Shown piece after piece: positions 16,235 to 24,935 of a stretch of DNA of 64,000 nucleotides. The notes under the pieces are model-generated. The model saw only the letters and a list, made by a program, of their open reading frames with translations, was not told the origin of the DNA and did not search any database. The stretch's first letter is position 1. Each line of letters begins with the position of its first letter. The stretch is from Halobacillus andaensis (lineage in GTDB: Bacteria > Bacillota > Bacilli > Bacillales > Halobacillaceae), in the NCBI RefSeq assembly GCF_014636475.1, contig NZ_BMEL01000002.1, forward strand, positions 248,001-312,000, written 5' to 3'. A program made the translations under genes and the position numbers.

Positions 16235-16840
16235 ATGAGTTCTCACGAGCTGAAAACAGGCCCATTGGAATATAGGACCCAAGAAGGTCAGATGACGATT
16301 CTTGGATTCTGGATCTTCTTGGCAGCAGAAATTGTTTTGTTTGCGACTCTCTTTGCCACTTACGCTGTGTTATTTGGGAGAACGGCTGATTCTACCCCTC
16401 CAGCGGAATTATTTGAGCCAGGGATTGTACTCATTATGACGTTCCTGTTGTTAACGAGTAGTTTTACGTGTGGATTAGCTATCCATGAAATGCGCAGAGG
16501 CTCAGTCAAAGGCTTGCGTAATTGGATGATTGTGACTTTAATTTTAGGTCTATCCTTTCTCGGTTTTGAGATCTATGAATTCATCCATTATGCCCATGAA
16601 GGAGCCACTCTTCAGTCCAGTGCTTTCTGGTCTGCATTCTTTACACTGGCCGGCACGCACGGATTGCACGTAACGCTTGGTATTGGCTGGGTTATTCTCT
16701 TGTTAATTCAAGTAACGAAGCGAGGATTGACACCAAGAACCAGCAGAAAGTTCTTTATCATAGGACTGTACTGGCACTTCTTGGACGTCGTGTGGATCTT
16801 CATTTTCACGAGTGTTTATTTAATAGGGATGGTGGTTTAG
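16235..16840 (+). CDS. qoxC: Cytochrome aa3 quinol oxidase subunit III
   Basis: 201 residues, matching the family. Five to six hydrophobic helices; conserved FWIFLAAEIVLFATLFATY near the N-terminus and the C-terminal LYWHFLDVVWIFIFT. The frame stays open upstream into qoxB, but the ATG at 16235, one base after the qoxB stop and preceded by AAGGGGG, gives the correct N-terminus. It structurally supports the catalytic subunit. Confidence 0.95.
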   Translation: MSSHELKTGPLEYRTQEGQMTILGFWIFLAAEIVLFATLFATYAVLFGRTADSTPPAELFEPGIVLIMTFLLLTSSFTCGLAIHEMRRGSVKGLRNWMIVTLILGLSFLGFEIYEFIHYAHEGATLQSSAFWSAFFTLAGTHGLHVTLGIGWVILLLIQVTKRGLTPRTSRKFFIIGLYWHFLDVVWIFIFTSVYLIGMVV

Positions 16841-16841
16841 T

Positions 16842-17231
16842 ATGACAGATCATAATAAACGTATTCCAACCCAGCACGTCGTCGGCTTTGTATTATCAAT
16901 TGCTTTAACTCTCCTGGCAACTTGGGCAGCTCTTGGATCAAATCTGTCGACCATGTGGATTATTTCAGGAATTATGATTCTTGCAGTGATCCAGGCAGGT
17001 ATTCAATTGTTTATGTTCATGCACGTGGTGGAGTTTGAAAGTAAAAATGGACACGTTCCATGGAACATGATGTTCCACGGCGCTGTATTAGCGGCGATTG
17101 TAGTAGCAGGATCACTCTTTACAATGTCGTTTGGCTTTACACACGATCACGATGAAGAAGAGCATCAGTATGAACAACAGGAAAATGATGATCAAGAACA
17201 GCAAGATGAGGGTGAACATGAAGGGCACTAA
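16842..17231 (+). CDS. qoxD: Cytochrome aa3 quinol oxidase subunit IV
   Basis: 129 residues with three helices (HVVGFVLSIALTLLATWAAL, MWIISGIMILAVIQAGIQLF, MMFHGAVLAAIVVAGSLF), the layout of QoxD/CyoD small subunits involved in oxidase assembly. The C-terminus after about residue 100 is a hydrophilic tail of Asp, Glu, Gln and His not needed for the fold; such acidic tails are common in halophile proteins. The stop of qoxC and this ATG are one base apart. Confidence 0.93.
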   Translation: MTDHNKRIPTQHVVGFVLSIALTLLATWAALGSNLSTMWIISGIMILAVIQAGIQLFMFMHVVEFESKNGHVPWNMMFHGAVLAAIVVAGSLFTMSFGFTHDHDEEEHQYEQQENDDQEQQDEGEHEGH

Positions 17232-17275
17232 TTGCTGCTTCGGAATGTTTTAACTATGTATGGTAGGTGAGATTA

Positions 17276-17521
17276 TTGCAAATCAATGAGAAAGTGTACA
17301 ATCAAGAGAATGATGTGACTTCGGAGATTTCGATCAAACACGTCATTGGTTTTATGCTATGCATTCTAATCACTTCCTTCTCTTTATGGGGAGCTATGTA
17401 TACAAGCTATACACCGAAACTGTTACTTTACGTTCTGGCAGCTGTTGCCTTCTCTCAGGCGATCGTTCAATTGTTCAATACGCAAAAACGATCCGAAGAG
17501 AAACAAACCGTTTATAAATAG
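17276..17521 (+). CDS. QoxD-like extra small subunit (cytochrome oxidase subunit IV family)
   Basis: 81 residues from the TTG at 17276, which lies a few bases after GGTAGGTGA; an in-frame GTG at 17267 overlaps that binding site and is less likely. The sequence HVIGFMLCILITSFSLWGAM aligns with HVVGFVLSIALTLLATWAAL of QoxD, and AVAFSQAIVQLF with MILAVIQAGIQLF. It therefore looks like a shortened paralogue that retains two helices and loses the third. It lies 35-45 bases after qoxD and before the operon terminator. No fifth qox gene exists in the B. subtilis operon. Confidence 0.75.
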   Translation: MQINEKVYNQENDVTSEISIKHVIGFMLCILITSFSLWGAMYTSYTPKLLLYVLAAVAFSQAIVQLFNTQKRSEEKQTVYK

Positions 17522-17527
17522 AACCAT

Positions 17528-17567
17528 AAAAAATCCCACTTCCTGTTCGCAGGGAGTGGGATTTTTT
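17528..17567. terminator. Bidirectional terminator after the qox cluster
   Basis: AATCCCACT...AGTGGGATT stem with A-run and T-run flanks. It serves the qox cluster and the convergent small membrane protein gene. Confidence 0.9.
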
Positions 17568-17572
17568 CATTA

Positions 17573-17848
17573 TTATTGATAACTCTTTTGTAATTTGCTC
17601 TCTTGCGTGCTCACGACGTAAATGATGAACATAATCCAGGCAATCTGCGAGAGGAATAATCCAGCGTAAAAAATGATCCATAGAGGTGAAAATGTGGCTG
17701 GTGCTGTATTAAATACAGCTTGGAGATAGTACATCCACATTCCGACTAATAGAACAGACTGTACAATCGCTAACGGCATTTTTTTCAGTTTAATAAACAA
17801 GAAAGGTGTAATCGTTGAAAGCATCAAGAAAATCATTACAACATCCAT
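17573..17848 (-). CDS. Small three-helix membrane protein of unknown function
   Basis: 91 residues from the ATG at 17848, preceded by AAAGGAGTTG. The longer frame upstream to 17890 lacks a binding site. Three hydrophobic segments (about 1-17, 23-43 and 55-80) end in a short polar tail KLQKSYQ. It is convergent with the qox cluster and shares its terminator. No family recognised. Confidence 0.65.
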   Translation of the reverse strand: MDVVMIFLMLSTITPFLFIKLKKMPLAIVQSVLLVGMWMYYLQAVFNTAPATFSPLWIIFYAGLFLSQIAWIMFIIYVVSTQESKLQKSYQ

Positions 17849-18125
17849 GTAAAAACAACTCCTTTTTAAGGACTTAAAATGTAAGCGCATTCTTATTTAT
17901 CTCTATTGTAACAAAAAGTTCTCGAAAATGACACATAATGTTCACAAGTTTTGCTGGATTATTTTTATTTTACCCATTTTGAAAGTGAACATAACCTATA
18001 AATGGGGCATTCGCTGAAAAGTGCAGGTTCTTTTTTCATTCTCATTTGCTTCAATGTAGTTTAATATGGTAAGTGGTAGTAAACATTAATGTAACGCATA
18101 GATTGCACAACAAAGGAAGGTACGA

Positions 18126-19298
18126 ATGTCGATAAGTGAAGAAAACATTACAAGAATTTATTTAGATGATAAAGAATTCATTCTCATAGGTACGGCTCAC
18201 GTGTCCAAAAAAAGTGCGGAACAAGTCAAAGAAGTGATTGAATATGAACAGCCTGATTCGGTTTGTGTAGAGCTCGATCAGCAGCGTTATCAATCCATTA
18301 AAGACGGAAACAAGTGGCAGGATACAGATATCTTTCATGTGATTAAACAAAAGAAGGCCACATTACTGTTAGTAAATATGGTTATTTCTTCTTTTCAAAA
18401 ACGGATGGCTAAACAGATGGGCATTAAGCCTGGTCAGGAAATGATTCAAGGAATTGAATCCGCAGATGAAACAGGGGCAACCCTTGTGCTTGCTGATCGT
18501 AACATCCAAATTACGTTTGCACGGATTTGGGGGAACTTAGGTGCATGGGGCAAAGCCAAGCTTCTTATGCAAATCGTATTGAGTATATTCAGCAATGAAA
18601 AAATCTCTGAAGAAGAGCTTGAGAAGTTAAAATCGAAAGACATGCTTGATGCCATGCTTCAAGATTTCACGGAAAATTTTCCCCGCCTTAAGAAGCCGTT
18701 AATTGATGAGCGGGATCAGTATTTATCTCAAAAAATTAAAGAGGCACCTGGGAAGAAAATTGTGGCCGTGCTCGGTGCTGCTCACGTGCCTGGAATTAAA
18801 GAGCAAATTCATAAAGATCATAATTTAGATCGTTTAACGCAGCGTCCGCCTAAATCAAAGGTGCCTAAGCTGATTGGCTGGGCAATTCCCTTGTTCATTA
18901 TCTCCATCATTGTTTATACATTTATGTCTAACCCAGCTGCCGGGACTCAGCAAACGATTAGCTGGATTCTATGGAACGGATCGTTTTCTGCCATTGGAGC
19001 GGCGATCGCTTTAGGTCACCCGTTTGCCGTACTGACAGCGTTTATCGCAGCACCGATCACTTCGTTGAACCCACTGATTGCGGCTGGCTGGTTTGCCGGG
19101 TTTGTTCAAGCTTATTTTAGACGTCCTAATGTTAAAGATTTTGAAAATTTATCCGAAGATGTGTCGAGTGTGAAAGGGTTTTGGGACAATAAAGTAACAA
19201 GAATCCTGCTCATTATTGTATTGGCGAATATCGGAAGCTCGCTTGGCACGGCCATCGGCGGGGCAGATGTCATTCGCGTCTTTTTAGAAAACCTATGA
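18126..19298 (+). CDS. TraB/PrgY-family membrane protein
   Basis: 390 residues. The N-terminal TraB domain carries the conserved GTAHVS (22-27), CVELDQQRY and C-terminal AVLGAAHVPGI motifs, the same His/Glu set as in TraB/TIKI-type putative metalloproteases. About four membrane helices follow (residues 240-390). Enterococcal PrgY/TraB reduce pheromone activity; chromosomal homologues in Bacillaceae have no proven substrate. AAAGGAAGG precedes the ATG. It is monocistronic and followed by a hairpin repeat of family F. Confidence 0.85.
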   Translation: MSISEENITRIYLDDKEFILIGTAHVSKKSAEQVKEVIEYEQPDSVCVELDQQRYQSIKDGNKWQDTDIFHVIKQKKATLLLVNMVISSFQKRMAKQMGIKPGQEMIQGIESADETGATLVLADRNIQITFARIWGNLGAWGKAKLLMQIVLSIFSNEKISEEELEKLKSKDMLDAMLQDFTENFPRLKKPLIDERDQYLSQKIKEAPGKKIVAVLGAAHVPGIKEQIHKDHNLDRLTQRPPKSKVPKLIGWAIPLFIISIIVYTFMSNPAAGTQQTISWILWNGSFSAIGAAIALGHPFAVLTAFIAAPITSLNPLIAAGWFAGFVQAYFRRPNVKDFENLSEDVSSVKGFWDNKVTRILLIIVLANIGSSLGTAIGGADVIRVFLENL

Positions 19299-19311
19299 TA
19301 GAACAGGTTTG

Positions 19312-19400
19312 TACAAAACTGAATAAAGCATAATAATTCGAACGATTCTATTGAAATCCGTTCGGGTTATTTATTTTAAATCGAATGTACGCTGCTCCGT
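19312..19400 (+). repeat. Repeat family F with hairpin, next to the TraB-family gene
   Basis: ACAAAACTGAATAA, a hairpin ATTCGAACGATT ... TCCGTTCGGGTTAT, then GCTCCGTCAAAATACTT. The same order occurs in reverse complement at 37835-37942. The hairpin may also terminate the TraB-family transcript. Confidence 0.8.
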
Positions 19401-19404
19401 CAAA

Positions 19405-19535
19405 ATACTTAACTTTCGGTGGGCACGGCCTCAGCTTCCTCAGAAAGCAAAGAGCGCTTTCCTGCGGGATCTTCGGCTCGCGCTGTTCCCACAGGAGTCT
19501 ACGTATTTTGACTACGCTAAAGATCTGCGTTTATA
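19405..19535 (+). repeat. Repeat family A, shorter version
   Basis: GGGCACGGCCTCAGCTTCCT ... GATCTTCGGCTCGCGCTG ... GGAGTCTACGTATTTTGACT. It has the family A core but a different right end than the 2535 copy. Confidence 0.75.
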
Positions 19536-19585
19536 CGAATGTTCGTTTCTTAACACCATTGCTTTACTTATGTCTCAGCCTATTT

Positions 19586-19954
19586 TTAGGTAGTTACACG
19601 GAAGCGGTAAAGAATAATAAGCAGCACGAGCATAACGATATCGAGTCTTGCGCTGAAAAGGGCGTGGATGAATCCTGCATGCAGTGCTGGAATCTTGGTC
19701 AATACGAGCGCTCCAATCATAATAACCATCAAAGCGAGTAAAGCGGTCTTCATGTACTTATTAAATAGTAATAGTAAGCCGGCTGCAATTTCGATCCAGG
19801 CCACGGTATACATCGTCTCTAATGGATAGGGGAGGGCTAAACTGGCGAAATAATCTGCGAGTTCGGTATTGACCACTTTCATTAAACCAGATGTAATAAA
19901 AACAAACGCCACTGTGAATTTTAAAAATTTAAGAATATGAAATGAACGTTCCAT
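19586..19954 (-). CDS. DoxX-family membrane protein
   Basis: 122 residues, four hydrophobic helices. The opening LKFTVAFVFITSGLMKV and the middle WIEIAAGLLLLFNKY match the DoxX/DoxD-like family, small membrane proteins of the respiratory/redox type whose activity is mostly unproven. The ATG at 19954 is preceded by AAAAGGAGGACATGT. It is monocistronic and divergent from the S-box transcript. Confidence 0.82.
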   Translation of the reverse strand: MERSFHILKFLKFTVAFVFITSGLMKVVNTELADYFASLALPYPLETMYTVAWIEIAAGLLLLFNKYMKTALLALMVIMIGALVLTKIPALHAGFIHALFSARLDIVMLVLLIILYRFRVTT

Positions 19955-20015
19955 ACATGTCCTCCTTTTTTTACAATTGTATGATCGTTTATGTTAAAAA
20001 TATTCAAAAATTAGG

Positions 20016-20045
20016 TTGACGCGTGAAGGGTTGAGTCTATATAAT
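20016..20045 (+). promoter_or_regulatory. Promoter of the SAM riboswitch transcript
   Basis: -35 TTGACG (20016-20021), 18-base spacer, -10 TATAAT (20040-20045), about 20 bases before the aptamer. Confidence 0.85.
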
Positions 20046-20066
20046 ACGAGAATAATTACATATAAA

Positions 20067-20181
20067 ACTCTTATTGAGAGTGGCAGAGGGACTAGGCCCT
20101 GTGATGCCCGGCAACCTTTCAAGCGCGGCTTGAAAAAGGTGCCAATTCCTACAGACGTTAGGCGTCTGAAAGATAAGAGGA
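20067..20181 (+). ncRNA. SAM-I riboswitch (S-box)
   Basis: The P1 strand CTCTTAT pairs with the AGATAAGAGG side. Conserved S-box elements follow in order: GAGAGTGGCAGAGGGACT, GGCCCTGTGATGCCCGGCAA, CCTTTCAAGCG, AAGGTGCCAATTCC, and a P4 stem around GACGTTAGGCGTC, ending GAAAGATAAGAGG. It should switch off the downstream methyltransferase when S-adenosylmethionine is plentiful. Confidence 0.97.
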
Positions 20182-20198
20182 GGCGAACGTTACTTACA

Positions 20199-20230
20199 AA
20201 ATCCCTCTTCTTATGAAGAGGGATTTTTTC
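20199..20230 (+). terminator. SAM-riboswitch terminator
   Basis: AATCCCTCTTC/GAAGAGGGATT stem followed by TTTTTC, directly after the aptamer. The 5' side can pair with aptamer sequence as the antiterminator. Confidence 0.93.
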
Positions 20231-20269
20231 TATGTAATTTTTAATTAAAGTAGAGAAAGGATGATGGAA

Positions 20270-21319
20270 ATGAAGAGAAGCTTGCAGCAAAGGTTAGAGG
20301 ATGGTCCGGTTATTTGCGGCGAAGGTTATTTATTTGAACTAGAACGTAGAGGTTATTTACAGGCGGGCTCCTTCGTTCCAGAGGTGGCACTTGATAACCC
20401 TCAAGCTTTAAAACAGACGTACCGTGACTACATGCTAGCAGGGTCAGATGTGGTTCTTGCTTTTACGTACAATGCACACCGTGAAAAAATGCGTATTATT
20501 GAAAAAGAAGATTTGCTTGAACCTTTAAATCGTCAGGCCATTCGTCTAGCTAAAGAAGTAGCAAAAGAACATCCAGAAGAGGAAGCGCTTGTGGCAGGAA
20601 ACATTTCGAATACGAATTTATTCAATCCTGAAGATCCTGCCTCAAAAGAAGCCGTCCGCGAAATGTTTGCGGAGATGGTGAAATGGTGTAAAGAAGAAGA
20701 AGTCGATTTTGTTAATGGGGAAACCTTCTACTATTATGAGGAAGCGAAAATTGCATTAGAAGAAATTCAAAAGCAAGGCTTACCTGCTGTCATTACATTC
20801 GGATTGATGGGAGAAAATGTTCTTCGCGACGGATATAGTGTGGAAGAAGGCTGCCGCCTGTTAAAAGAGCATGGAGCCTTAGTTGTAGGAATGAACTGTT
20901 TCCGTGGACCAGCCACGATGCAGCCGTATATTGAAAAAATTCGTGAAGAGGTTGAAGGCTATGTAGGAGCATTGCCTATTCCTTATCGAACGTCTGAAGA
21001 GCATCCTACATTCTTTAACTTGCCTGATGGAGGTTGTTCTTGCAGCCTGCCGACAGAAACAACGTTCCCTACGTCACTTGATCCGTTGTATTGCAACCGT
21101 TATGAGCTGGCTCAATGGGCGAAGGAAGCACACGATATCGGCGTGAATTATTTTGGATTATGCTGTGGGGCTTCACCTAGTATGCTTCGTGAAGTTGCTG
21201 AAACCGTGGGTCGCGAGGCAGTTAATTCAACTTATTCTCCAAATATGAAGAAGCACTTCTTATTTGGCTCTGATGATACACTGCAGTCGCACATGACGTC
21301 CTACCGTACGAAAGCATAG
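20270..21319 (+). CDS. Homocysteine S-methyltransferase family protein, betaine-homocysteine methyltransferase-like
   Basis: 349 residues, a Zn-dependent methyltransferase TIM barrel. The three zinc cysteines are visible as C210 (GMNCFRGP) and C298-C299 (GLCCGAS). The long C-terminal arm ending in SYRTKA and the overall length fit the BHMT-type branch better than short MmuM. It probably makes methionine from homocysteine using glycine betaine or another methylated donor; the donor is inferred. Three in-frame ATGs occur at 20261, 20264 and 20270; AAAGGA at 20256-20261 gives an 8-base spacer only for 20270. It is controlled by the SAM riboswitch. Confidence 0.85.
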   Translation: MKRSLQQRLEDGPVICGEGYLFELERRGYLQAGSFVPEVALDNPQALKQTYRDYMLAGSDVVLAFTYNAHREKMRIIEKEDLLEPLNRQAIRLAKEVAKEHPEEEALVAGNISNTNLFNPEDPASKEAVREMFAEMVKWCKEEEVDFVNGETFYYYEEAKIALEEIQKQGLPAVITFGLMGENVLRDGYSVEEGCRLLKEHGALVVGMNCFRGPATMQPYIEKIREEVEGYVGALPIPYRTSEEHPTFFNLPDGGCSCSLPTETTFPTSLDPLYCNRYELAQWAKEAHDIGVNYFGLCCGASPSMLREVAETVGREAVNSTYSPNMKKHFLFGSDDTLQSHMTSYRTKA

Positions 21320-21354
21320 TATTAGCAAAGACATTAATTCTAAGTATTGACAGG

Positions 21355-21510
21355 GTAAACACTCCTGGCAAGAGGAAAGGGTTTAGGAAACTGCTCCCTT
21401 TCCATGGGCGAATGGTGTGCCTCCTCAGGCTAACGCCTTCCGGGGTCACACCTTATTCGTATCTCCCATAGGAGTGTCACCGTTTCCTAAACCCTTTTTC
21501 AATAAGCGAT
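21355..21510 (+). repeat. Repeat family B, second copy
   Basis: GAAACTGCTCCCTTTCCATG ... GGGGTCACACCTTATTCG ... GGAGTGTCACCGTTTCCT, near-identical to 11105-11220 but lacking the CAGCTTGTAGAG start. Confidence 0.85.
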
Positions 21511-21554
21511 CATTATCCCCAATGGGCAGCTAGGCTTTACTTTTTAAAGAGGTT

Positions 21555-21990
21555 TCATACTGAAACTGTAAGGACCTTCTCCTGTCTGTTCGGTCATCAC
21601 TTTTTCCGTTCTTTCCAACCTGAGGGACTTTTGGAAAAGTGAGAATTCGATGAAGCTTTCAGGGCTTGTTGCCTACAAAAGAACAGTGCGAGCTGCTCTA
21701 TTGTAGCTTTCATGGAAAAGAAAAAGCCAGAAACAGGCGCTGATGACATGCCTGTCAAGATAGGAAAAAGACTATTAAGTGTCTTTTCCTGACTTAAGGA
21801 AATTCAAAGGAGCCTGGACCCTTCCACTCCTGCGGAAGAACGAGTGATCCGAGATCGCCGAGCGTGGGTTTTGCGAGGAAGCTCGGGCACTCGTCCGCGG
21901 AAAGGGAAGGGCCTGCGCTCCTGGCGGCAAGAAAAAAGTTTGCAGAAAATATGGTGATTCTCTACAAGCTGAAAAGCTCCGCTAATGCGG
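21555..21990 (+). repeat. Composite of repeat families E and D
   Basis: 21555-21620 resembles 47770-47850 (CTCCTGTCTG, CACTTTTTCCGTTCTTTCC). 21640-21770 matches 48030-48110 (CTGCTCTATTGT, GGCGCTGATGAC). 21775-21972 is family D (GGACCCTTCCACTCCTGCGG ... GCGCTCCTGGCGGCAAGAAA ... TCTACAAGCTG). No coding potential. This fills the gap between the methyltransferase and pullulanase genes. Confidence 0.8.
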
Positions 21991-22003
21991 AGCTTTCTTT
22001 TGT
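21972..22003. terminator. Terminator of the pullulanase gene
   Basis: AAAGCTCCGC-TAAT-GCGGAGCTTT (21973-21996), a perfect stem directly abutting the CTACAAGCTG end of the family D repeat. T-rich on both sides. Confidence 0.88.
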
Positions 22004-22009
22004 TATCTT

Positions 22010-24796
22010 TTAGTTTTTCCCTTTACCAGGCTTTTCACATGGATCGTTTCCGTTTCCTTGTGGCTCACATTTTACGACCACCGTTGTTAAAGGATCAATC
22101 GTAATTTCGTTCGCATTTTTACTAAATCCAGTCGGTTCATTTACTTTGTCGGTTCCTGCTTCATCGTCATCTACAATGACTTTGCCAGGAGCTAAATTGT
22201 AATCTTCCATCGTAAAGGTGCGCTCTTCTTCATCCGCATTTACGAATACAAAATAGTTACCTGTATCGTCTGTAGATTTGGCTTTATAAGCAAGAGCCAA
22301 ATCGTTTTCCTCAATCTCAGGAACATCAATCTTCGTCACATTCTCATCCACCTCGTCCATCGTACCTAACCGGAAGGCATCTGTAGAGCGGCGCAGCTCA
22401 ATTAAACCAGTCGTATATTCACGAGTTAAATTGTGGATCGGGTATTCATCGGAATTCGTCGCTTTTTCCCAATCAATCATATTAATCGCATCCGTTGAAT
22501 CATAAGAATCATGAATGAAATAAGGGTAGTTGAAAGGTTCGCCCTCTTCGTCTTCCATGTATGTTGATTTGTAAGGCGCTTCATCTGTTTCTGCTCTAAA
22601 TTGCTTCGTGCGGCCAAATTCTTGACCTGCATGAAGGAAAGCTGTACCTTGAGACATTAACACCATAGAGTTGCCGAGACGAATTCGTTCGTGTATTTCT
22701 TCTTCGTGCTCGTCAGGGTCCTTTTTAATGGATTGGGCAATTACGTCATGAAGGGTCAAATTATCGTGAGCTGCGATATAAGGAACCACATCTCCAGGAT
22801 CTGACGCTTCAAAGTTGTGAGGTTTTGCTGTGACGTTATCAAAAATCTGCTGCACGTTACGTGGACCTCCAGTTAAAAAGCGTGCTTCGCCTTCACTGCC
22901 AAATCCGGATTTCAACTCATTACGATAATCATCAGAGAAAACGCCGACACTCTCCGTATCCTTCATCCAGTCCTGGTCAGCTGCCTGGACATTACCGCCA
23001 TTTTCATCGCCAGCGTAAGTTCTCCAGCCTTCCCCGATCATTAAAATGTTCGGGTTTAATTCTTTTGCTTCATCATAAGCGGTTTGAATGCTTTCGGCAT
23101 CGTGATCGCCCATCATATCAAAGCGGAATCCGTCTACTTTAAATTCATCGACCCAATAGTTAATGGAATCGACTAAAACTTTACGAGACATTTCATGGGT
23201 CGTACCTAAGCGGCCGCCCCCAAAGCTTGTTCGTGGGGTACCGTCTGCATCCATAAAGTGATAGTAGTTTGGAACTAAGTCTTCAAAAATACCAACATCA
23301 GCCGTATGGTTGTAGACGACGTCTAATACTACACCCATATCGCGCTTATGAATTTCATCAATTAAATGCTTAAGCTCTTGGATTCTAAGTTCCGCATCAT
23401 CAGGATTCTCAGAATACATGCCTGTAGGGGAGAAATAGCTCTGTGGATCGTAACCCCAGTTATAATTGTTGTCATCAGAATCGTAGTCGAGCATACGCTC
23501 TGCGCTAGCCCCTTCATCACCAAAGAAATAGCTCATCACGGGAAGCAGTTGAATATGAGTGACTCCTAAATCTTCAATGTAATCAAGCTTATCAATAAAA
23601 GCTTCAAACGTTCCAAATTGAGCATCCAATTCGTCTTCAATGCTCGGATCAGAAGTAAAGTCACGTACGTGGACTTCATAAATAATAGCATCCTCGCGTT
23701 TATCATACCCATCAATCTCAGCATAATCTAATGCTGGACCAATGGAGGATGGATCGACAATCGCTGCTTTTCCAATCGGGTCATCGCCTTCATTATTCCA
23801 TTTGGCCATGGATTTAGCGTAAGGGTCTAAACCGGTTTTCGTTTCGCCCTCACGTTCAATTTCTAAGTGATAGTAATATCCTGTTAAGTCATCGACCCCG
23901 GTATTGCTCTCATCAAGCGTCACGTTCCAAACACCGCGATCTTCTAAGTTCATGTCAACATTCTCTACGACTTCATCTTGATTATCCTTGTCATAAAGTT
24001 TTACAGAGACGTGGTCAGCTCCAGGTGACCAAAATTTAAGGTTGGCACTGCCGTCTTCTTGAAGATCCATACCTAGGTCTCCATCATAGGCATATGTATC
24101 ATCGATGTAGCGCCAGCTTACATTGGCTTTCGTCGACTTCTCGTTAAATGTAATTTCGTAAGGAGCGGCTTCCACATCAAATGTACCGCTAATTTCTACT
24201 TTGCCATCTTCATGAATCGTCACTTTTTCAAATGCAATTTCCTCGCCATTCTGATCCTTGATGGTTAACCCTTCTTGAAGAGCTTCCTTTGTTAATCCTT
24301 CTGTCGAAGAGAAAAGTATTTCTAAGGTATTCTCGTTTATAAGCTCCGCTGAGTTAAGACCGATCTCAGGTAAATATTCAGGATTTGTATAGACCGTGTC
24401 ATCTCCTTCACGAATATAAAGGTCATCATACTCATCAATGCTGCCAAAGATTTTATCATTGCCGTCCTTGTCCTCATTTTCTGTATTCACGACTACAAAC
24501 CCAATATCTTCAGCATCCTCCGTTAGTTCCACGTCCATATAAGCTCCACTTTCACCAATCTGCTCGTCTGAGAAATTAGTGGCTCCTGTGGGCCAAGCGC
24601 CCGCTTGGTCAGAAGGCGTAGCAACATCTTCAAATAGCCAAAGCCCCCAATCGTTGTAGCTTTGATCCGCCCGATCATAATGGATGCGTACTGTATCTTC
24701 TCCTTCTTCAGCTTTTAAATCTCCAGAAACAAAAGGAATGAAACTTAAACCAATGGCTACTGCAAAAACTGAAATGTACTTAGATTTTCTTTTCAC
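22010..24796 (-). CDS. pulA: Secreted type I pullulanase
   Basis: 928 residues. Signal peptide 1-29, a PUD/CBM41-like starch-binding domain (about 34-138), an Ig-like linker domain, CBM48 (about 240-330), then the GH13_14 catalytic barrel. The pullulanase signature YNWGYDP is at 445-451; catalytic residues are D560 (GFRFDMMGD), E589 (MIGEGW) and D678 (AAHDNL). It debranches alpha-1,6 links of pullulan, starch or glycogen outside the cell. Very acidic composition suits a saline milieu. The GTG start at 24796 lacks a clear ribosome binding site and the 5' leader appears very short. A cre site overlaps the transcription start. Confidence 0.94.
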   Translation of the reverse strand: MKRKSKYISVFAVAIGLSFIPFVSGDLKAEEGEDTVRIHYDRADQSYNDWGLWLFEDVATPSDQAGAWPTGATNFSDEQIGESGAYMDVELTEDAEDIGFVVVNTENEDKDGNDKIFGSIDEYDDLYIREGDDTVYTNPEYLPEIGLNSAELINENTLEILFSSTEGLTKEALQEGLTIKDQNGEEIAFEKVTIHEDGKVEISGTFDVEAAPYEITFNEKSTKANVSWRYIDDTYAYDGDLGMDLQEDGSANLKFWSPGADHVSVKLYDKDNQDEVVENVDMNLEDRGVWNVTLDESNTGVDDLTGYYYHLEIEREGETKTGLDPYAKSMAKWNNEGDDPIGKAAIVDPSSIGPALDYAEIDGYDKREDAIIYEVHVRDFTSDPSIEDELDAQFGTFEAFIDKLDYIEDLGVTHIQLLPVMSYFFGDEGASAERMLDYDSDDNNYNWGYDPQSYFSPTGMYSENPDDAELRIQELKHLIDEIHKRDMGVVLDVVYNHTADVGIFEDLVPNYYHFMDADGTPRTSFGGGRLGTTHEMSRKVLVDSINYWVDEFKVDGFRFDMMGDHDAESIQTAYDEAKELNPNILMIGEGWRTYAGDENGGNVQAADQDWMKDTESVGVFSDDYRNELKSGFGSEGEARFLTGGPRNVQQIFDNVTAKPHNFEASDPGDVVPYIAAHDNLTLHDVIAQSIKKDPDEHEEEIHERIRLGNSMVLMSQGTAFLHAGQEFGRTKQFRAETDEAPYKSTYMEDEEGEPFNYPYFIHDSYDSTDAINMIDWEKATNSDEYPIHNLTREYTTGLIELRRSTDAFRLGTMDEVDENVTKIDVPEIEENDLALAYKAKSTDDTGNYFVFVNADEEERTFTMEDYNLAPGKVIVDDDEAGTDKVNEPTGFSKNANEITIDPLTTVVVKCEPQGNGNDPCEKPGKGKN

Positions 24797-24803
24797 ATTT
24801 TTA

Positions 24804-24817
24804 TGAAACCGCTTGCA
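24804..24817 (-). promoter_or_regulatory. cre site (CcpA) at the pullulanase start
   Basis: TGAAACCGCTTGCA on the plus strand, TGCAAGCGGTTTCA on the minus; both fit the consensus TGNAANCGNWNNCA fully. It covers the predicted transcription start, so CcpA should repress under good sugar supply. Confidence 0.8.
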
Positions 24818-24820
24818 CTA

Positions 24821-24850
24821 ATTATATAATTAATGTTCGTTAAAAAACAA
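24821..24850 (-). promoter_or_regulatory. Putative promoter of pulA
   Basis: Minus strand: -35 TTGTTT (24845-24850), 18-base spacer, -10 TATAAT (24821-24826). The inferred start leaves only about 17-20 bases before the GTG codon. Confidence 0.6.
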
Positions 24851-24935
24851 CTGTATATCCAGAATATTGTAAAAATTAGATATAAAGTTGTGCAAACTTG
24901 CCTTGTGAAATTGTGCACTCGCTTGCATATAATGC

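Noticed and set aside
20016-20216. 66-codon ORF across the SAM riboswitch
   Set aside because: Runs through the promoter, aptamer and terminator; an artefact of structured RNA.
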